Positions 52,212-61,745 are shown, counted from the stretch's first letter. The stretch: DNA of 64,000 nt from Acidimicrobiia bacterium (GCA_022821985.1 JAJECP010000035.1:248001-312000), one strand, 5' to 3'. Notes: generated by a model from the letters alone, not told the origin. Translations and numbers: made by a program.

Positions 52212-52804
52212 GCGCCGCCGAGCGCTGGAACGCGAAGTACGCCGACTGGCATGAGCCAGGCCTGCCGTCAGGATTCGTGATGGACCAGGCCGGGCTGCTG
52301 GCCGACTGCCCGACGGCGGTTGATCTGGCGGGCGGCGCAGGCGGCACAGCACTTTGGCTCGCCGAGCAGGGCATCGAGACCACGCTCGTCGATGTCTCCG
52401 AGCGCGCGCTGCAGGTTGCCGAGAACACTGCTGCCGAGCGGGGTGTGCCGCTGCAAACGATCTGCACCGACCTAGAAGCCGATCCCGTGCCGACCCCGGG
52501 GCAGTTGAGTCGGCTTGCAGGCGCGGCGGTCCCAGATGGCGGCTGGCACGCGGCGGTGTGCACCAACTTCCTGCACCGACCTCTGCTGGGCGCGCTTCGC
52601 GAATTCCTCGTGCCCGGCGGTATCGCCCTGGTGCTGATCGCTACCGTCGAGAACCTGCTCGTCAACGCGCGCCCGAGCCGCCCGTTCCTGGTGGAGCTGG
52701 GCGAGCTGCCCGAGCTGTGCTGGGGCCTCGAGACGATCAGCTTCGACGAGGAGTGGTTCGGTCAGCGCCACGAGGCGCGCCTCGTCGCTAGGTACCCGAG
52801 CTGA
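52208..52804 (+). CDS. Class I SAM-dependent methyltransferase (TehB-like)
   Basis: 198 residues, ATGA overlap with the LivM gene. Motif I AVDLAGGAGGTALWLAEQG, then TLVDVSERAL and the later FLVPGGIALVLI. Acceptor unknown. Close relatives are thiopurine or tellurite methyltransferase-like proteins. The coupling to a transporter is unexplained. Confidence 0.85.
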   Translation: MSAAERWNAKYADWHEPGLPSGFVMDQAGLLADCPTAVDLAGGAGGTALWLAEQGIETTLVDVSERALQVAENTAAERGVPLQTICTDLEADPVPTPGQLSRLAGAAVPDGGWHAAVCTNFLHRPLLGALREFLVPGGIALVLIATVENLLVNARPSRPFLVELGELPELCWGLETISFDEEWFGQRHEARLVARYPS

Positions 52805-52853
52805 AGCGTGCCCTTGCGCGTGCTGGGCAGACAGAAATCTGGCCCGGCAGCGC

Positions 52854-53690
52854 TCAGCCGAGCAGCCAATCCGCAGGGGTGATGTCCGCGTCGGCGTAGA
52901 GCCGCGACTGGAAGCGACGCATGCCCGACAGCCAGCGGTCGATGTCGGACGCTTTGCGCTCGCGGTAGGTCTGCACCTCGGGGTGGGGCAGCACCAGGAA
53001 GCGCTCCTCGGCCATGGCCTCGATGACCGTGTCGGCCAGTTGGGCGGGCTGCAGGATGCCGTCGCCCGCAGCGGCGCCCGGCGTGCCTCGCTCCTGGTCG
53101 CCATCGCCGGTGCGGTCAGGGCTGTTGGCCAAAATGTTGGTCTCGACCGCCTGCGGGCACAGCATCGACACCACGATGCCCTTATCGCCGTAGGTGATCG
53201 CGAGGAATTCGCCCAGCGACACCGCGGCGGCCTTGGTGACCGCATATTGCATTGAGCCGAGCTGGGTCAGCAGGCCTGCCGCTGAGGCCGTATTGAGCAG
53301 GTAGCCGCCGCCGCGTTCGACCATGACGGGAACCGCCGCGCGTGCCGCATACACGTGGGACATCACGTGCACTTCCCACATGCGCTGGATCTCGTCGTTC
53401 GCCGCTTCCAAGCCGCCCTGGGTCACATAGCCGGCGTTGGAGACGAACACGTCGAGCGCACCGTGCGCTGCGACGGTGTCGGCGACTACCGCCTTGATGG
53501 CGTCCTCGTCGGTGACGTCGAGCCCGACGGCTGTGCCGCCCACCCGATCAGCCACCGCCTGCGCGCCGGCCTCGTCACGGTCGACGACCACCAGTGCCCG
53601 CGCCCCTTCTGCCTTGAATCGCTCGATGAGCGCTTCCCCGATTCCGCTCGCACCGCCGGTGACGACAGCGACCTTTCCAGCAAGTTCCAT
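52854..53690 (-). CDS. Short-chain dehydrogenase/reductase
   Basis: 278 residues from ATG 53690. Cofactor motif TGGASGIG, NAG at VSNAGYV, catalytic Ser in NTASAAG and YAVTK for Tyr-x3-Lys. Asp at VVVDRDEAG after strand 2 favours NAD over NADP. Substrate unknown. It is divergent from a CoA-transferase gene. Confidence 0.9.
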   Translation of the reverse strand: MELAGKVAVVTGGASGIGEALIERFKAEGARALVVVDRDEAGAQAVADRVGGTAVGLDVTDEDAIKAVVADTVAAHGALDVFVSNAGYVTQGGLEAANDEIQRMWEVHVMSHVYAARAAVPVMVERGGGYLLNTASAAGLLTQLGSMQYAVTKAAAVSLGEFLAITYGDKGIVVSMLCPQAVETNILANSPDRTGDGDQERGTPGAAAGDGILQPAQLADTVIEAMAEERFLVLPHPEVQTYRERKASDIDRWLSGMRRFQSRLYADADITPADWLLG

Positions 53691-53742
53691 GGCCCGGCAG
53701 CGTAATCTCGCGGCTCGGACTCGACGCTGGCTTGGAGGTCCG

Positions 53743-54975
53743 ATGGCGGCACCGTTGGACGATGTGAAGGTGATCGAGGTGGACAGCTGGATGGCCACCC
53801 CCTCGGCTGGCGCGATCCTCGCCGACCTCGGCGCCGATGTCATCAAGGTGGAACCGCTCGACGGCGACCCGATGCGGGGTTACAGCCGTCCGGCGAAGCT
53901 GCCGCCGGAGATCAAGGACTACGACTTCCAGTTCGACGTCGACAACCGCGGCAAGCGCTCGATCGCGGTGGACTTGGGCTCGCCGCAGGGTCAGCAGGTG
54001 GTCCACCGGCTCATCGCCGGCGCAGACGTGTTCATGTGCAACCTGCTCGTCCACCGCCAGGAGCGATTCGGCCTCGACTCGGCCACGGTGACGGCGGTCA
54101 ACCCGCGCATCGTGCACGCCACGCTGACGGGCTACGGCACCTCCGGTCCCGAGGCATGGCGCCCTGGCTACGACGTCACCGCATTCTTCGGCCGATCGGG
54201 CATCTACGACGCCATGAGGGAAGGACCCGACGGCGCAGTGCCGATGGCGCGCCCCGCACAAGGCGACCACACCACGGGCCTGGCGCTGGTGGGTGCTGTG
54301 CTGGCGGCCCTGCGGCTGGCCGAACGCACCGGCGAGGCTCAGGTCGTCGAGACATCGCTCTACGAGACCGCGGTGTGGACCCAGGCGTCCGACTACGCCA
54401 TCACCGCCGTCGACAGGGCGCCGCTGCGCCAGCGTGCCCGGGAGAACATGATCGTCCCCACCGCCAACCGCTACCCCTGCGGCGACGGCAAGTGGGTGGT
54501 GCTCAATATGCCCGCCGAGAGCGCCTGGCCATTGCTGTGCCGGGTCATCGAGCGACTCGACTGGATCGACGACGAGCGCTTTGCCGATATCCGCGGCCGG
54601 TTCGCCCACATGCCCGAGATCGTGGCCGGCATCGACGAGGCGCTCGCGCACCGCACCCGCGACGAGTGGGGCGAGATCTTCGATGCCGAGGGAATCATCT
54701 GGGGCCCGGTGCTGGGCTTGCACGAGGTAGCCGACGATCCCCAAGCCGAGGCGCTCGGCCTCTTCCCCACGCTGGACAGTCCCGACATCGGCCCCTACCG
54801 CAGCGTCGGCATCCCGATGCGATTCGCCAACGCCGACGTCGGTCCGCGCGGCCCCTCACCAAGACTGGGCGAGGGCACCCGCGACATCTTGGCTGCCGCC
54901 GGCATGTCCGATGACGAGATCGACGGACTGATCGCCGATGATGCCGTGCGCGAGGCACAAGAGCGCCGCGTCTAA
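53743..54975 (+). CDS. CaiB/BaiF-type (family III) CoA-transferase
   Basis: 410 residues from ATG 53743, with TTGGAGG upstream; the longer frame overlaps the SDR antisense. Marks: GAILADLGADVIKVEPLDGD, GYGTSGPEAWRPGYDVTAFF with the probable catalytic Asp, and SLYETAVW. It is a paralogue of the gene at 14056-15294 but with low identity in the middle. Substrate unknown. Confidence 0.9.
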   Translation: MAAPLDDVKVIEVDSWMATPSAGAILADLGADVIKVEPLDGDPMRGYSRPAKLPPEIKDYDFQFDVDNRGKRSIAVDLGSPQGQQVVHRLIAGADVFMCNLLVHRQERFGLDSATVTAVNPRIVHATLTGYGTSGPEAWRPGYDVTAFFGRSGIYDAMREGPDGAVPMARPAQGDHTTGLALVGAVLAALRLAERTGEAQVVETSLYETAVWTQASDYAITAVDRAPLRQRARENMIVPTANRYPCGDGKWVVLNMPAESAWPLLCRVIERLDWIDDERFADIRGRFAHMPEIVAGIDEALAHRTRDEWGEIFDAEGIIWGPVLGLHEVADDPQAEALGLFPTLDSPDIGPYRSVGIPMRFANADVGPRGPSPRLGEGTRDILAAAGMSDDEIDGLIADDAVREAQERRV

Positions 54976-55014
54976 GTTCGCTTCCATAGACCCACCACCG
55001 AGGAGGTGCCCGGA

Positions 55015-55860
55015 ATGCGACACGTCTTGATCGTGGCCAACCAAACCCTCGTCGGCGGCCACCTGCACGAGCGCGTGGAGCACATCCTCGCCGTCGATCC
55101 CGAGACCCGGTTTCACATCGTCGTGCCCGCGACAGGTGCGAACGGTCCTGATCCCGCGCGGGCGCTCGCCGGTGCACGCCGCAGGCTCAGCCAAGCGTTC
55201 GAGGCACTCGACGACATTGGTGCCCGGGTCACCGGCGAGGTCGGCCCCGCACATCCCGTCGTGGCGGTCAACTTGGCCATTGACCGGCTGAATCCCGACC
55301 TCATCATCTTGAGCACATTGCCCGCCGGCGCCAGCAGGTGGCTGCATCTCGACCTGCCCCATCGGCTGCAGCGGCGCTTCGGCGTTCCCGTCGAGCACGT
55401 CTCGGCGGAGACGCAGACCGTCGATCGCGCAGGCACGTTCGAGCCGCCGGTCATCCACGCTCCTGACGACACGGTTCATGTGCTGCTGGCCGAGGAGAAC
55501 CAGCACGACGTCGACGTGATCACCATGGCCCTCGCCGAGGCCGGCACCCGCAACCAGCTCCGTGTGGCCCATGACGGTGCGAATGCCCTGGCGTTCATGC
55601 GTGCAGTAGGTCCGTCAGAGATCGATCTCGTCCTGTTCGACCTGAAACTGCCGGTGGTCAGCGGGTTCGATCTGCTCGCCGAGACACGCGCCGCCGACGA
55701 ATTCAACAAGGTGATGATGGTTGCGCTCACCACCGACGAGGCCGCCGACGACCGTGCCCGCGCGTATGACCTCGGCGCGGATGCGTTCGTGATGAAGCGG
55801 CCCGACTACAGCCAGATGGCCCACGTCATCGACGACCTGCTGGCCGAGGTCGCCGGCTAA
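55015..55860 (+). CDS. UspA-like domain fused to response-regulator receiver
   Basis: 281 residues from ATG 55015, with GAGGAGG eight bases upstream. Residues 1-135 look like a universal stress/UspA-type domain (RHVLIVANQTLVGGHLHERV, NPDLIILSTLPAGASRWL). Residues 152-280 form a receiver: acidic pair Glu160-Glu161, phospho-acceptor Asp209 (LVLFDLKLPVVSG), Thr239/240, Lys261 (AFVMKRP). There is no DNA-binding output domain. The receiver resembles the Rcp/cyanobacterial-phytochrome-associated type. Its stop overlaps the convergent thioesterase stop by four bases. Confidence 0.82.
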   Translation: MRHVLIVANQTLVGGHLHERVEHILAVDPETRFHIVVPATGANGPDPARALAGARRRLSQAFEALDDIGARVTGEVGPAHPVVAVNLAIDRLNPDLIILSTLPAGASRWLHLDLPHRLQRRFGVPVEHVSAETQTVDRAGTFEPPVIHAPDDTVHVLLAEENQHDVDVITMALAEAGTRNQLRVAHDGANALAFMRAVGPSEIDLVLFDLKLPVVSGFDLLAETRAADEFNKVMMVALTTDEAADDRARAYDLGADAFVMKRPDYSQMAHVIDDLLAEVAG

Positions 55861-56786
55861 CCGGCGGCACGGGCGGCGTTCATGCCGCCTGGGAAGCCGA
55901 TCTCGGCGGGGGCCTCGACCTGGCTCTGCAACACCCAGCCGAGCAGGCCGTGCCGGTCGCAGATGGCCGTGTGCGTGCCGGCCAGCCCCTGGGGTGCCAC
56001 CACCGTGGCCGCGTCGAAGTAGAACCACTCCCCCGCTGGCACGCGCAGCAGCTGCAACGTCACGTCGGTGTTGATGTAGGCGCCACCGGACGGGGAGAAA
56101 TCCCACCCCACAGCCGCGCCGAGATCGGCCAGTGTGGCAACCCGCACCAGCGAAGACGTCTCCTCGCCGGCCATGAGCGGATGGTCCAATCGCAGCCACG
56201 TGCGGCCGGGGCCCGGCTCCTCCGTCGAGCCGCCGACGAAGCGAAAATCCACCGCGTCGGCGTTGAAGCCGGGACGCGGGTAGTCGATGTCGGGATTGGC
56301 TCCGGGGTCGGCGCGCTCGGCCGGGATCGGCGGCAGCGACTGCCCGTCACCCCCAGGCTCGCCGTCCGAGAGCGCAGTGGGCGTCAGCCATTGTGAAGCT
56401 GCCCGCGCCACCAAGCGCCCGCCTCCACCAGCACCCGATGCCTCGCGCACTTCGGCGTCAACGAGCGCCGTCCGCTTGCCGCCCTTCACGATGGTCGCAG
56501 CGACCTCATAGGTCGCCATCGGCATGCCGGAGAGGATCTCCACGGTCAACCGGCTGCACACCTGCGAGATGCCGAGCCGCCGCTGCTCGCGCTCGACTGC
56601 CCAGCCCAGCAGGCCGCCGATCGCGCCGCCGTGCATCACCTGGTGCGCCCACGGACCGCGCGTCAACTCGGTCGCGCGCACGCCGCCGGCCCCCAGCACG
56701 AAGAGCGCAGGCGGCATACACCCCGGGGGCGATGTTTGAGCGGGGTAGGAGTTCGCGCTACTCGGCTCAGATCCGATGTTCTCCAC
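55857..56786 (-). CDS. Acyl-CoA thioesterase-like protein (double hotdog)
   Basis: 309 residues. Two hotdog halves: GPWAHQVMHGGAIGGLLGWAVE with SRLTVEILSGMP in the first and the SLVRVATLADLGAAVGWDFS...YINTDVTLQLLRVPAGEWFYFDA in the second. It fits the thioesterase (4HBT_3) family of mycobacteria and relatives. It probably hydrolyses a CoA ester. A near-N-terminal alternative start cannot be excluded. Confidence 0.85.
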   Translation of the reverse strand: MENIGSEPSSANSYPAQTSPPGCMPPALFVLGAGGVRATELTRGPWAHQVMHGGAIGGLLGWAVEREQRRLGISQVCSRLTVEILSGMPMATYEVAATIVKGGKRTALVDAEVREASGAGGGGRLVARAASQWLTPTALSDGEPGGDGQSLPPIPAERADPGANPDIDYPRPGFNADAVDFRFVGGSTEEPGPGRTWLRLDHPLMAGEETSSLVRVATLADLGAAVGWDFSPSGGAYINTDVTLQLLRVPAGEWFYFDAATVVAPQGLAGTHTAICDRHGLLGWVLQSQVEAPAEIGFPGGMNAARAAG

Positions 56787-56868
56787 GGCGACAAGCTAGG
56801 TGGCAGGATGTTGGATCGCCTGTTTTCGTGTTCAAGCGATGCAGGCGAGCAACAGGGGAAGGGGCGCC

Positions 56869-57693
56869 GTGACAGACACCGCTGCGGTGGCTCGGGATGC
56901 GCCGCCGGTCGCCACGGCGAGGCCATGGTGGGCGCGCCTGCACCCGATCGGCTGGATGGCGGGGTCCACGATTGTCCTCGCATTCGCGGCCCGGCTGTTC
57001 TGGGACACCGAGTACTGGATCGGCAACCTGGTGTGGTGGAACTGGTTGGTCCTCGCGGGAGCGCTCGCGATGGGGCTGTGGCACGACGGGCTGGACCGGA
57101 TTCGCCGGGGCGTGGAGTCGATCGCCACGTTCGGCCTGACCGCGGCGTGGATCCTGGCGTGGGTGGTTTTCCTGCTGCAGTTGTTCAACGTCATCACCCG
57201 CTACGGCAATGACCTCGTCGAGACCGACATCCTCTTCGGCGAAACCACCAGCCTGGCGTGGCAGTCGTTCGCGCTGATGTTCCTGCTCGCCATCAACTTC
57301 GGCGTGCGCGAAGGCGTGAACCCGCGCATCGATTTCTGGTGGGCCAACTTCAGCGCCAAGCGCAAGGCCTGGCTCGACTTCGTCATTCACTCGGCCCTGC
57401 TGCTGCCCTTCATCGTCATGGCCATTCGGATCCTCAGGGGTTACGCGGCCACCTCGCTGGGCCGCCGGCACAACGGCGAATGGCCCAGCAGCTGGCGGGT
57501 CTGGGAGACGTGGGAAGAGGGCGTTGATGCAGGCAGCCTCCCGGTAGGACCGATCAAGGTGATGCTCCTCGTTGCGTTCATCCTGTTCGGCCTGCAGATC
57601 CTTGCGGAGATGATCAAGACCGGCTTCGTGATGATCGGCGACGACGAGAAGGGCGACCTCGTCGAACACGAGTCGCCGCTGCGCGTCGAGTAA
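56869..57693 (+). CDS. TRAP transporter small permease DctQ
   Basis: 274 residues from GTG 56869 (AAGGGG upstream); ATG 56839 is an alternative. Four core helices with IDFWWANFSAKRKAWLDFVIHSALLLPF, typical of the DctQ group that works with alpha-keto acid-type binding proteins. Extra N- and C-terminal segments make it longer than the usual 160-200 residues. Confidence 0.9.
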   Translation: MTDTAAVARDAPPVATARPWWARLHPIGWMAGSTIVLAFAARLFWDTEYWIGNLVWWNWLVLAGALAMGLWHDGLDRIRRGVESIATFGLTAAWILAWVVFLLQLFNVITRYGNDLVETDILFGETTSLAWQSFALMFLLAINFGVREGVNPRIDFWWANFSAKRKAWLDFVIHSALLLPFIVMAIRILRGYAATSLGRRHNGEWPSSWRVWETWEEGVDAGSLPVGPIKVMLLVAFILFGLQILAEMIKTGFVMIGDDEKGDLVEHESPLRVE

Positions 57694-57699
57694 TCCCTC

Positions 57700-59268
57700 A
57701 TGAGCGACCTCCTGGCCATCTTCGGCATGGATACGGGCGTGTTCTTGGCCCTGACGATGTTCGTCGTCTTCATGGGCATGATCCTCACCGGCTACAACGT
57801 CGCGTTCTCGTTCGCCGCGACAGCCTTGGCGTTCGCATTCATCGGCGATCTCACCGGGTCGTTCAACACCGCCACGCTGAACACGCTGCCGGCGCGCTGG
57901 TTCGTGAACATCAGCGACCCAGTGCTGCTGGCGGTGCCGCTGTTCGTGCTGATGGGCGCCATCCTGGAGCGATCCGGCATGGCCGAGCGGCTGCTGAACG
58001 CCGTCGGCATGCTGATGGGCGCGCTGCGCGGCGGCGTGGCCGCTGCGGTGGTGCTGGTGGGCACCTTGCTGGCTGCCGCGACCGGCGTGGTGGCGGCCAC
58101 CGTCATCGTGATGGGCCTGCTGTCGCTGCCGGCAATGGTGCGGCTCGGCTACGACAACAAGCTCTCGACAGGTGCCATCACCGCCTCGGGCACGCTCGCG
58201 CAGTTGCTGCCGCCCAGCATCGTGCTGATCCTGCTGGCCCAGCAGATGGGCGTGGGCATCCTGGGCCTGTTCGCCGGTGCCCTGCTGCCCGGCCTGATGC
58301 TCAGCGGCCTCTACGTGGCCTACGTGCTGATCGTGTCGTGGTGGAAGCCCGACATGGGCCCGGCCATGCCGCTTGAAGAGCGCAAGCTGGAAGGCAACCC
58401 GTCGATCCAGACCAAACTGCTCATCGCAGCCCTGCTGGGCTTCATGGTCGGGTGCGTGATGCTGCTCGCGAATCTGCGGGTGGCAGCCATGGCGGCGGTG
58501 CTGGTGCTCATCGTCAGCTTCGCGATCATGGCGTTCACCCGGATGCTGGCGTGCGAGGTGCTCATCGCGATCGTGCCGATCGTGGTGCTCATCCTCGGCG
58601 TGCTGGTGTCGATCTTCCAGGGGATCGCCACGCCTTCCGAATCGGGCGCAGTCGGCGTGTTCGGAGCGCTGGCGCTGACGGGCTTGAACTGGCTGTTCGA
58701 CCGCCTGCTCATGCGCGAGGGCGCCACCCACATCACGCCCCAGTGGCGGCTCAGCCGTGCTGCTGCCGTGCAGGCGGGCAAGTCGACCGCCAGCGTCGTG
58801 GTGCTGGTGATGACGCTGCTGTTCAGCTCCACCTTCTTCAGCGCCATGTTCTTCCAGCTCGGCGGCTCCGATCAGACCTCCGAATGGCTCACCTCGATCG
58901 GCGGCGGGAAGCTGGGCTTCGTCATCGTCGCGATGATCGCTGTGTTCCTGCTGGGCATCAACCTGGAGTTCCTCGAGATCACCTTCATCGTGGTGCCCAT
59001 CTTCGTTCCGGCCATGGAAATTCTGGGTTTCACCCAGGACGAGAAGATCTGGTTCGCCGTGATGATGGCGGTGAACCTGAACATGGCGTTCATCTCGCCG
59101 CCGGTGGGATTCTCGCTGTTCTACTTGCAGAGCGTGGCGCCGCCCGAAGTGCGCACCGCCGACATCCACAAGGGCGCCATCCCGTTCATGGGATTGCAAT
59201 CCATCGCCCTGATCATCCTCGGCGTGTTTCCGGGAATCGTGTACACGTCGCTCGAACTGTTCAGTTAG
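57700..59268 (+). CDS. TRAP transporter large permease DctM
   Basis: 522 residues, about 12-14 transmembrane helices. Family features: VPLFVLMGAILERSGMAERLL, the QLLPPSIVLILLAQQMGV turn, TPSESGAVGVFGAL, and FISPPVGFSLFYLQSVAPPEV near the end. It starts six bases after dctQ. It carries Na+-driven transport of organic acids. Confidence 0.94.
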   Translation: MSDLLAIFGMDTGVFLALTMFVVFMGMILTGYNVAFSFAATALAFAFIGDLTGSFNTATLNTLPARWFVNISDPVLLAVPLFVLMGAILERSGMAERLLNAVGMLMGALRGGVAAAVVLVGTLLAAATGVVAATVIVMGLLSLPAMVRLGYDNKLSTGAITASGTLAQLLPPSIVLILLAQQMGVGILGLFAGALLPGLMLSGLYVAYVLIVSWWKPDMGPAMPLEERKLEGNPSIQTKLLIAALLGFMVGCVMLLANLRVAAMAAVLVLIVSFAIMAFTRMLACEVLIAIVPIVVLILGVLVSIFQGIATPSESGAVGVFGALALTGLNWLFDRLLMREGATHITPQWRLSRAAAVQAGKSTASVVVLVMTLLFSSTFFSAMFFQLGGSDQTSEWLTSIGGGKLGFVIVAMIAVFLLGINLEFLEITFIVVPIFVPAMEILGFTQDEKIWFAVMMAVNLNMAFISPPVGFSLFYLQSVAPPEVRTADIHKGAIPFMGLQSIALIILGVFPGIVYTSLELFS

Positions 59269-59358
59269 CTGCGCAGCCTGTCCGGCGCAATTTCGGTGCG
59301 TGCTAATTTCGCGCGACGTAGTTGGCGCGACTTGCGCGCCTGCGGGGAGGCACTACCT

Positions 59359-60588
59359 ATGACTATGCACGACGAGGCCAGTCCGGAGACTGCTCTCGAT
59401 GAAGGCATCGAAGACGCTGGCTTCGACCGGCGATCGTTCCTCAAGGCCGGTCTCGGCGTAGCAGGATTCGCGGCGGCCGCAACGGTGCTCAACGCCTGCA
59501 CCTCCGACGACGGAGACACCGCAGCAACGACCGAAGGTCCCGCCGCCACCGACGCCCCAGCCACATCGGTGGCGCTCACCCAGGACGGCCCCGAGATCGA
59601 ATGGGAAATGGCGACGAGCTGGCCGGCGGCGCTGGTGACCCTGTTCGGCTCGGCGAACTTCTTCGCCGAGCAGGTGAGCCGGCTCACCGGCGGCAGGTTC
59701 AAGATCAATCCTCGACCCGCTGGCGAGATCGTGGGCGGCCTCGAGGTGCTGCCTACCGTGCGTGACGTCGGCGTGCAGGCGGGCCACACGGCGTCGTACT
59801 ACTACGTCGGGCTCAGCCCCGTGCAGCAGTTCGGCACCGCTGTGCCGTTCGGGCTGACGCAGCGCCAGCAGAACGCCTGGCTGTACAAGGGCGGCGGCCT
59901 CGACATGCTCAACGAGTTCTACGCCGAAGAGCATGGCGTCATCGCCTTCCCGGCCGGCGGCACTGGCTGCCAGATGGGCGGCTGGTTCACCAAGGAGCTC
60001 AATTCGGTCAGCGACCTGCAGGGCCTGAAGATGCGCATCCCCGGTCTTGCGGGGCGTGTGCTCGAGAGCCTCGGCGGCGAGCAGGTCACCCTGGCGGGCG
60101 GCGAGATCCTGCCCGCGATCCAGCAGGGTGCGATCGACGGTGCCGAGTTCGTGGGACCCACCGACGACTTGATCCTCGGCCTCGACCAGTTCGCCGGCGA
60201 TCTGTTCTACTACCACCCCGGCTGGTGGGAGCCCGGCACGGCGGTGGAGGTGCAATTCCCGCTGTCGCTGTGGAACGACCTGCCGGCGGAATACCAGGCA
60301 GCCATCGAGATTGCGGCGGCATCGGCGAACATCAACACGATCGCCGACTACGACGTGCGCAACCAGGCCGACCTGCAGCGGGTGAAGGAGTTCGCCAGCA
60401 TCCGCCAGTTCCCCGACGAGCTGATGGCGGCGTTCAAGGAAGAGACCGAGAACGTGCTGGACGCGGTGGCGGCCGACGATGCGCGCTTTGCCGCCATCTT
60501 GGCGCCGTGGCGGGAGTTCCGTGACGGCATCGCCGAGTGGCACGGCCTGGCAGAGCGTTCCTTCCTCGACCAGCAGACGCAGATCTAG
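59359..60588 (+). CDS. TRAP substrate-binding protein DctP, Tat-exported lipoprotein
   Basis: 409 residues from ATG 59359 with GGGGAGG eight bases upstream. Tat motif DRRSFLKA (23-30) and lipobox LNAC with Cys47, then a Thr/Ala linker. The binding fold has VQAGHTASYYYVGLSP, FGLTQRQQNAWLYKGGG, QMGGWFTKE, LKMRIPGLAGRVLE and FYYHPGWWEPG, as in TakP-like proteins that bind 2-oxo or 2-hydroxy acids, some with Ca2+. The gene follows dctM instead of leading the cluster. Confidence 0.93.
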   Translation: MTMHDEASPETALDEGIEDAGFDRRSFLKAGLGVAGFAAAATVLNACTSDDGDTAATTEGPAATDAPATSVALTQDGPEIEWEMATSWPAALVTLFGSANFFAEQVSRLTGGRFKINPRPAGEIVGGLEVLPTVRDVGVQAGHTASYYYVGLSPVQQFGTAVPFGLTQRQQNAWLYKGGGLDMLNEFYAEEHGVIAFPAGGTGCQMGGWFTKELNSVSDLQGLKMRIPGLAGRVLESLGGEQVTLAGGEILPAIQQGAIDGAEFVGPTDDLILGLDQFAGDLFYYHPGWWEPGTAVEVQFPLSLWNDLPAEYQAAIEIAAASANINTIADYDVRNQADLQRVKEFASIRQFPDELMAAFKEETENVLDAVAADDARFAAILAPWREFRDGIAEWHGLAERSFLDQQTQI

Positions 60589-60635
60589 CGCCCAAACCCG
60601 CTCTGCCGGCCGACGGCGGCGCGTAGGGTGCCGCC

Positions 60636-61565
60636 GTGCATCCGTTCAGATTTGGTGTCCAGTACGGCAAGCCAGAGAGTCCAGCGGCGTTCCGCGAGAT
60701 GGCACGCAAGGTGGAGGATCTCGGCTACTCGACCTTGTTCTGCCACGACCATTTCTGGGACAGCTGGTCGCCCATCGTGCATCCCGCTGTTGCGGCGGAG
60801 ATCACCACGACGCTGCGCGTCGGGACGCTGGTGTACGCAGCCGATTACCGGCACCCCGCAGTGCTGGCGAAGGACTTCGCCACGCTCGACCTGCTGGCAG
60901 AAGGCCGCACCGAGTTCGGCATCGGCGCCGGCTGGCTGACCGAGGACTATGAGCAGTCGGGCATTGCGCTCGACCGGCCCGGAGTGCGCATCGACCGCAT
61001 GATCGAGGCGTTGGAGGTCATCAAGGGGCTGTGGACCGGCGAGCCCTTCGACTACGACGGCGAGCACTACCAGATCTCCGGCATGGTGGGTCGCCCGCTG
61101 CCCCACACGCCGGGCGGGCCGCCCGTCATCATCGGCGGCGGCGGCAAGCGGGTGCTGAGCGCAGCTGCCCGCCTTGCCGACATCATCAGCCTGAATCCCA
61201 ATCTGCGGTCTGGCACCGTGGGCCCCGATGCTGCCCGCAGCTCGGTAGCGGACAAGTTCGTCGAGCGCCGCCAGTGGATTGCCGATGCCGCCGGCGACCG
61301 ATTCGCCGACATCGAGATCCAGCTCAACACGTTCATGGCGTTGGTGTCCGACGACGCCGACAGCGTGCTCGCGCAGTTCGCGCCCGGCTTCGGGCTGACG
61401 TTGGAGGAAGCCCGCGAGGTTCCGTTGGTGCTGGCCGGCACGGTCGACGACATCTGCGGGCAGCTGCATCACCATCGCGAGACCTACGGCGCCAGCTACA
61501 TCATCATTCACGACCCCGAGGTCGACGCGATGGCCCCAGTGGTGGCCCGGCTCGCCGGCACCTGA
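60636..61565 (+). CDS. LLM-class F420-dependent oxidoreductase
   Basis: 309 residues from GTG 60636. Luciferase-like TIM barrel: FRFGVQYGKPESPAAFREMARKVEDLGYSTL, HDHFWD, VGTLVYAADYRHPAVLAKDFATLDLLAEGR, GIGAGWLTEDYEQSG, and PPVIIGGGGKRVLSLAA-like phosphate loop. The pattern matches the TIGR03621-type family I recall from actinobacteria. It would use F420 (less likely FMN). Substrate unknown; it lies 47 bases after the TRAP binding protein. Confidence 0.9.
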   Translation: MHPFRFGVQYGKPESPAAFREMARKVEDLGYSTLFCHDHFWDSWSPIVHPAVAAEITTTLRVGTLVYAADYRHPAVLAKDFATLDLLAEGRTEFGIGAGWLTEDYEQSGIALDRPGVRIDRMIEALEVIKGLWTGEPFDYDGEHYQISGMVGRPLPHTPGGPPVIIGGGGKRVLSAAARLADIISLNPNLRSGTVGPDAARSSVADKFVERRQWIADAAGDRFADIEIQLNTFMALVSDDADSVLAQFAPGFGLTLEEAREVPLVLAGTVDDICGQLHHHRETYGASYIIIHDPEVDAMAPVVARLAGT

Positions 61566-61733
61566 GCCCTGTCGCCCGCCGTGTCGCGAATGACGCGGTT
61601 GCACTGCGACAATGAATCCATGACATCAACGCAGGAAGACTCAACGCCCGAAAATGATGGTGACGCGTCTCACGGCGCGCGCGAGGCTCAGCGACGCAGC
61701 CGTCGGCTGCCGTCTATCCGCCCTGTTCGACAG

Positions 61734-61745
61734 AGGAGGCCTCCT
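61734..61745 (+). promoter_or_regulatory. Shine-Dalgarno inside a palindrome
   Basis: AGGAGGCCTCCT directly precedes GTG 61746. The first half is a perfect ribosome-binding sequence and the second its complement, so the site could pair with itself between transcripts or bind a protein. A 12-base perfect palindrome cannot form a loop on its own. Confidence 0.4.

Noticed and set aside
56767-59199. An 810-residue minus-strand frame rich in His, Gln, Asp and Arg
   Set aside because: It is antisense to the well-supported dctQ and dctM genes; the composition is what the complement of membrane-protein codons gives.
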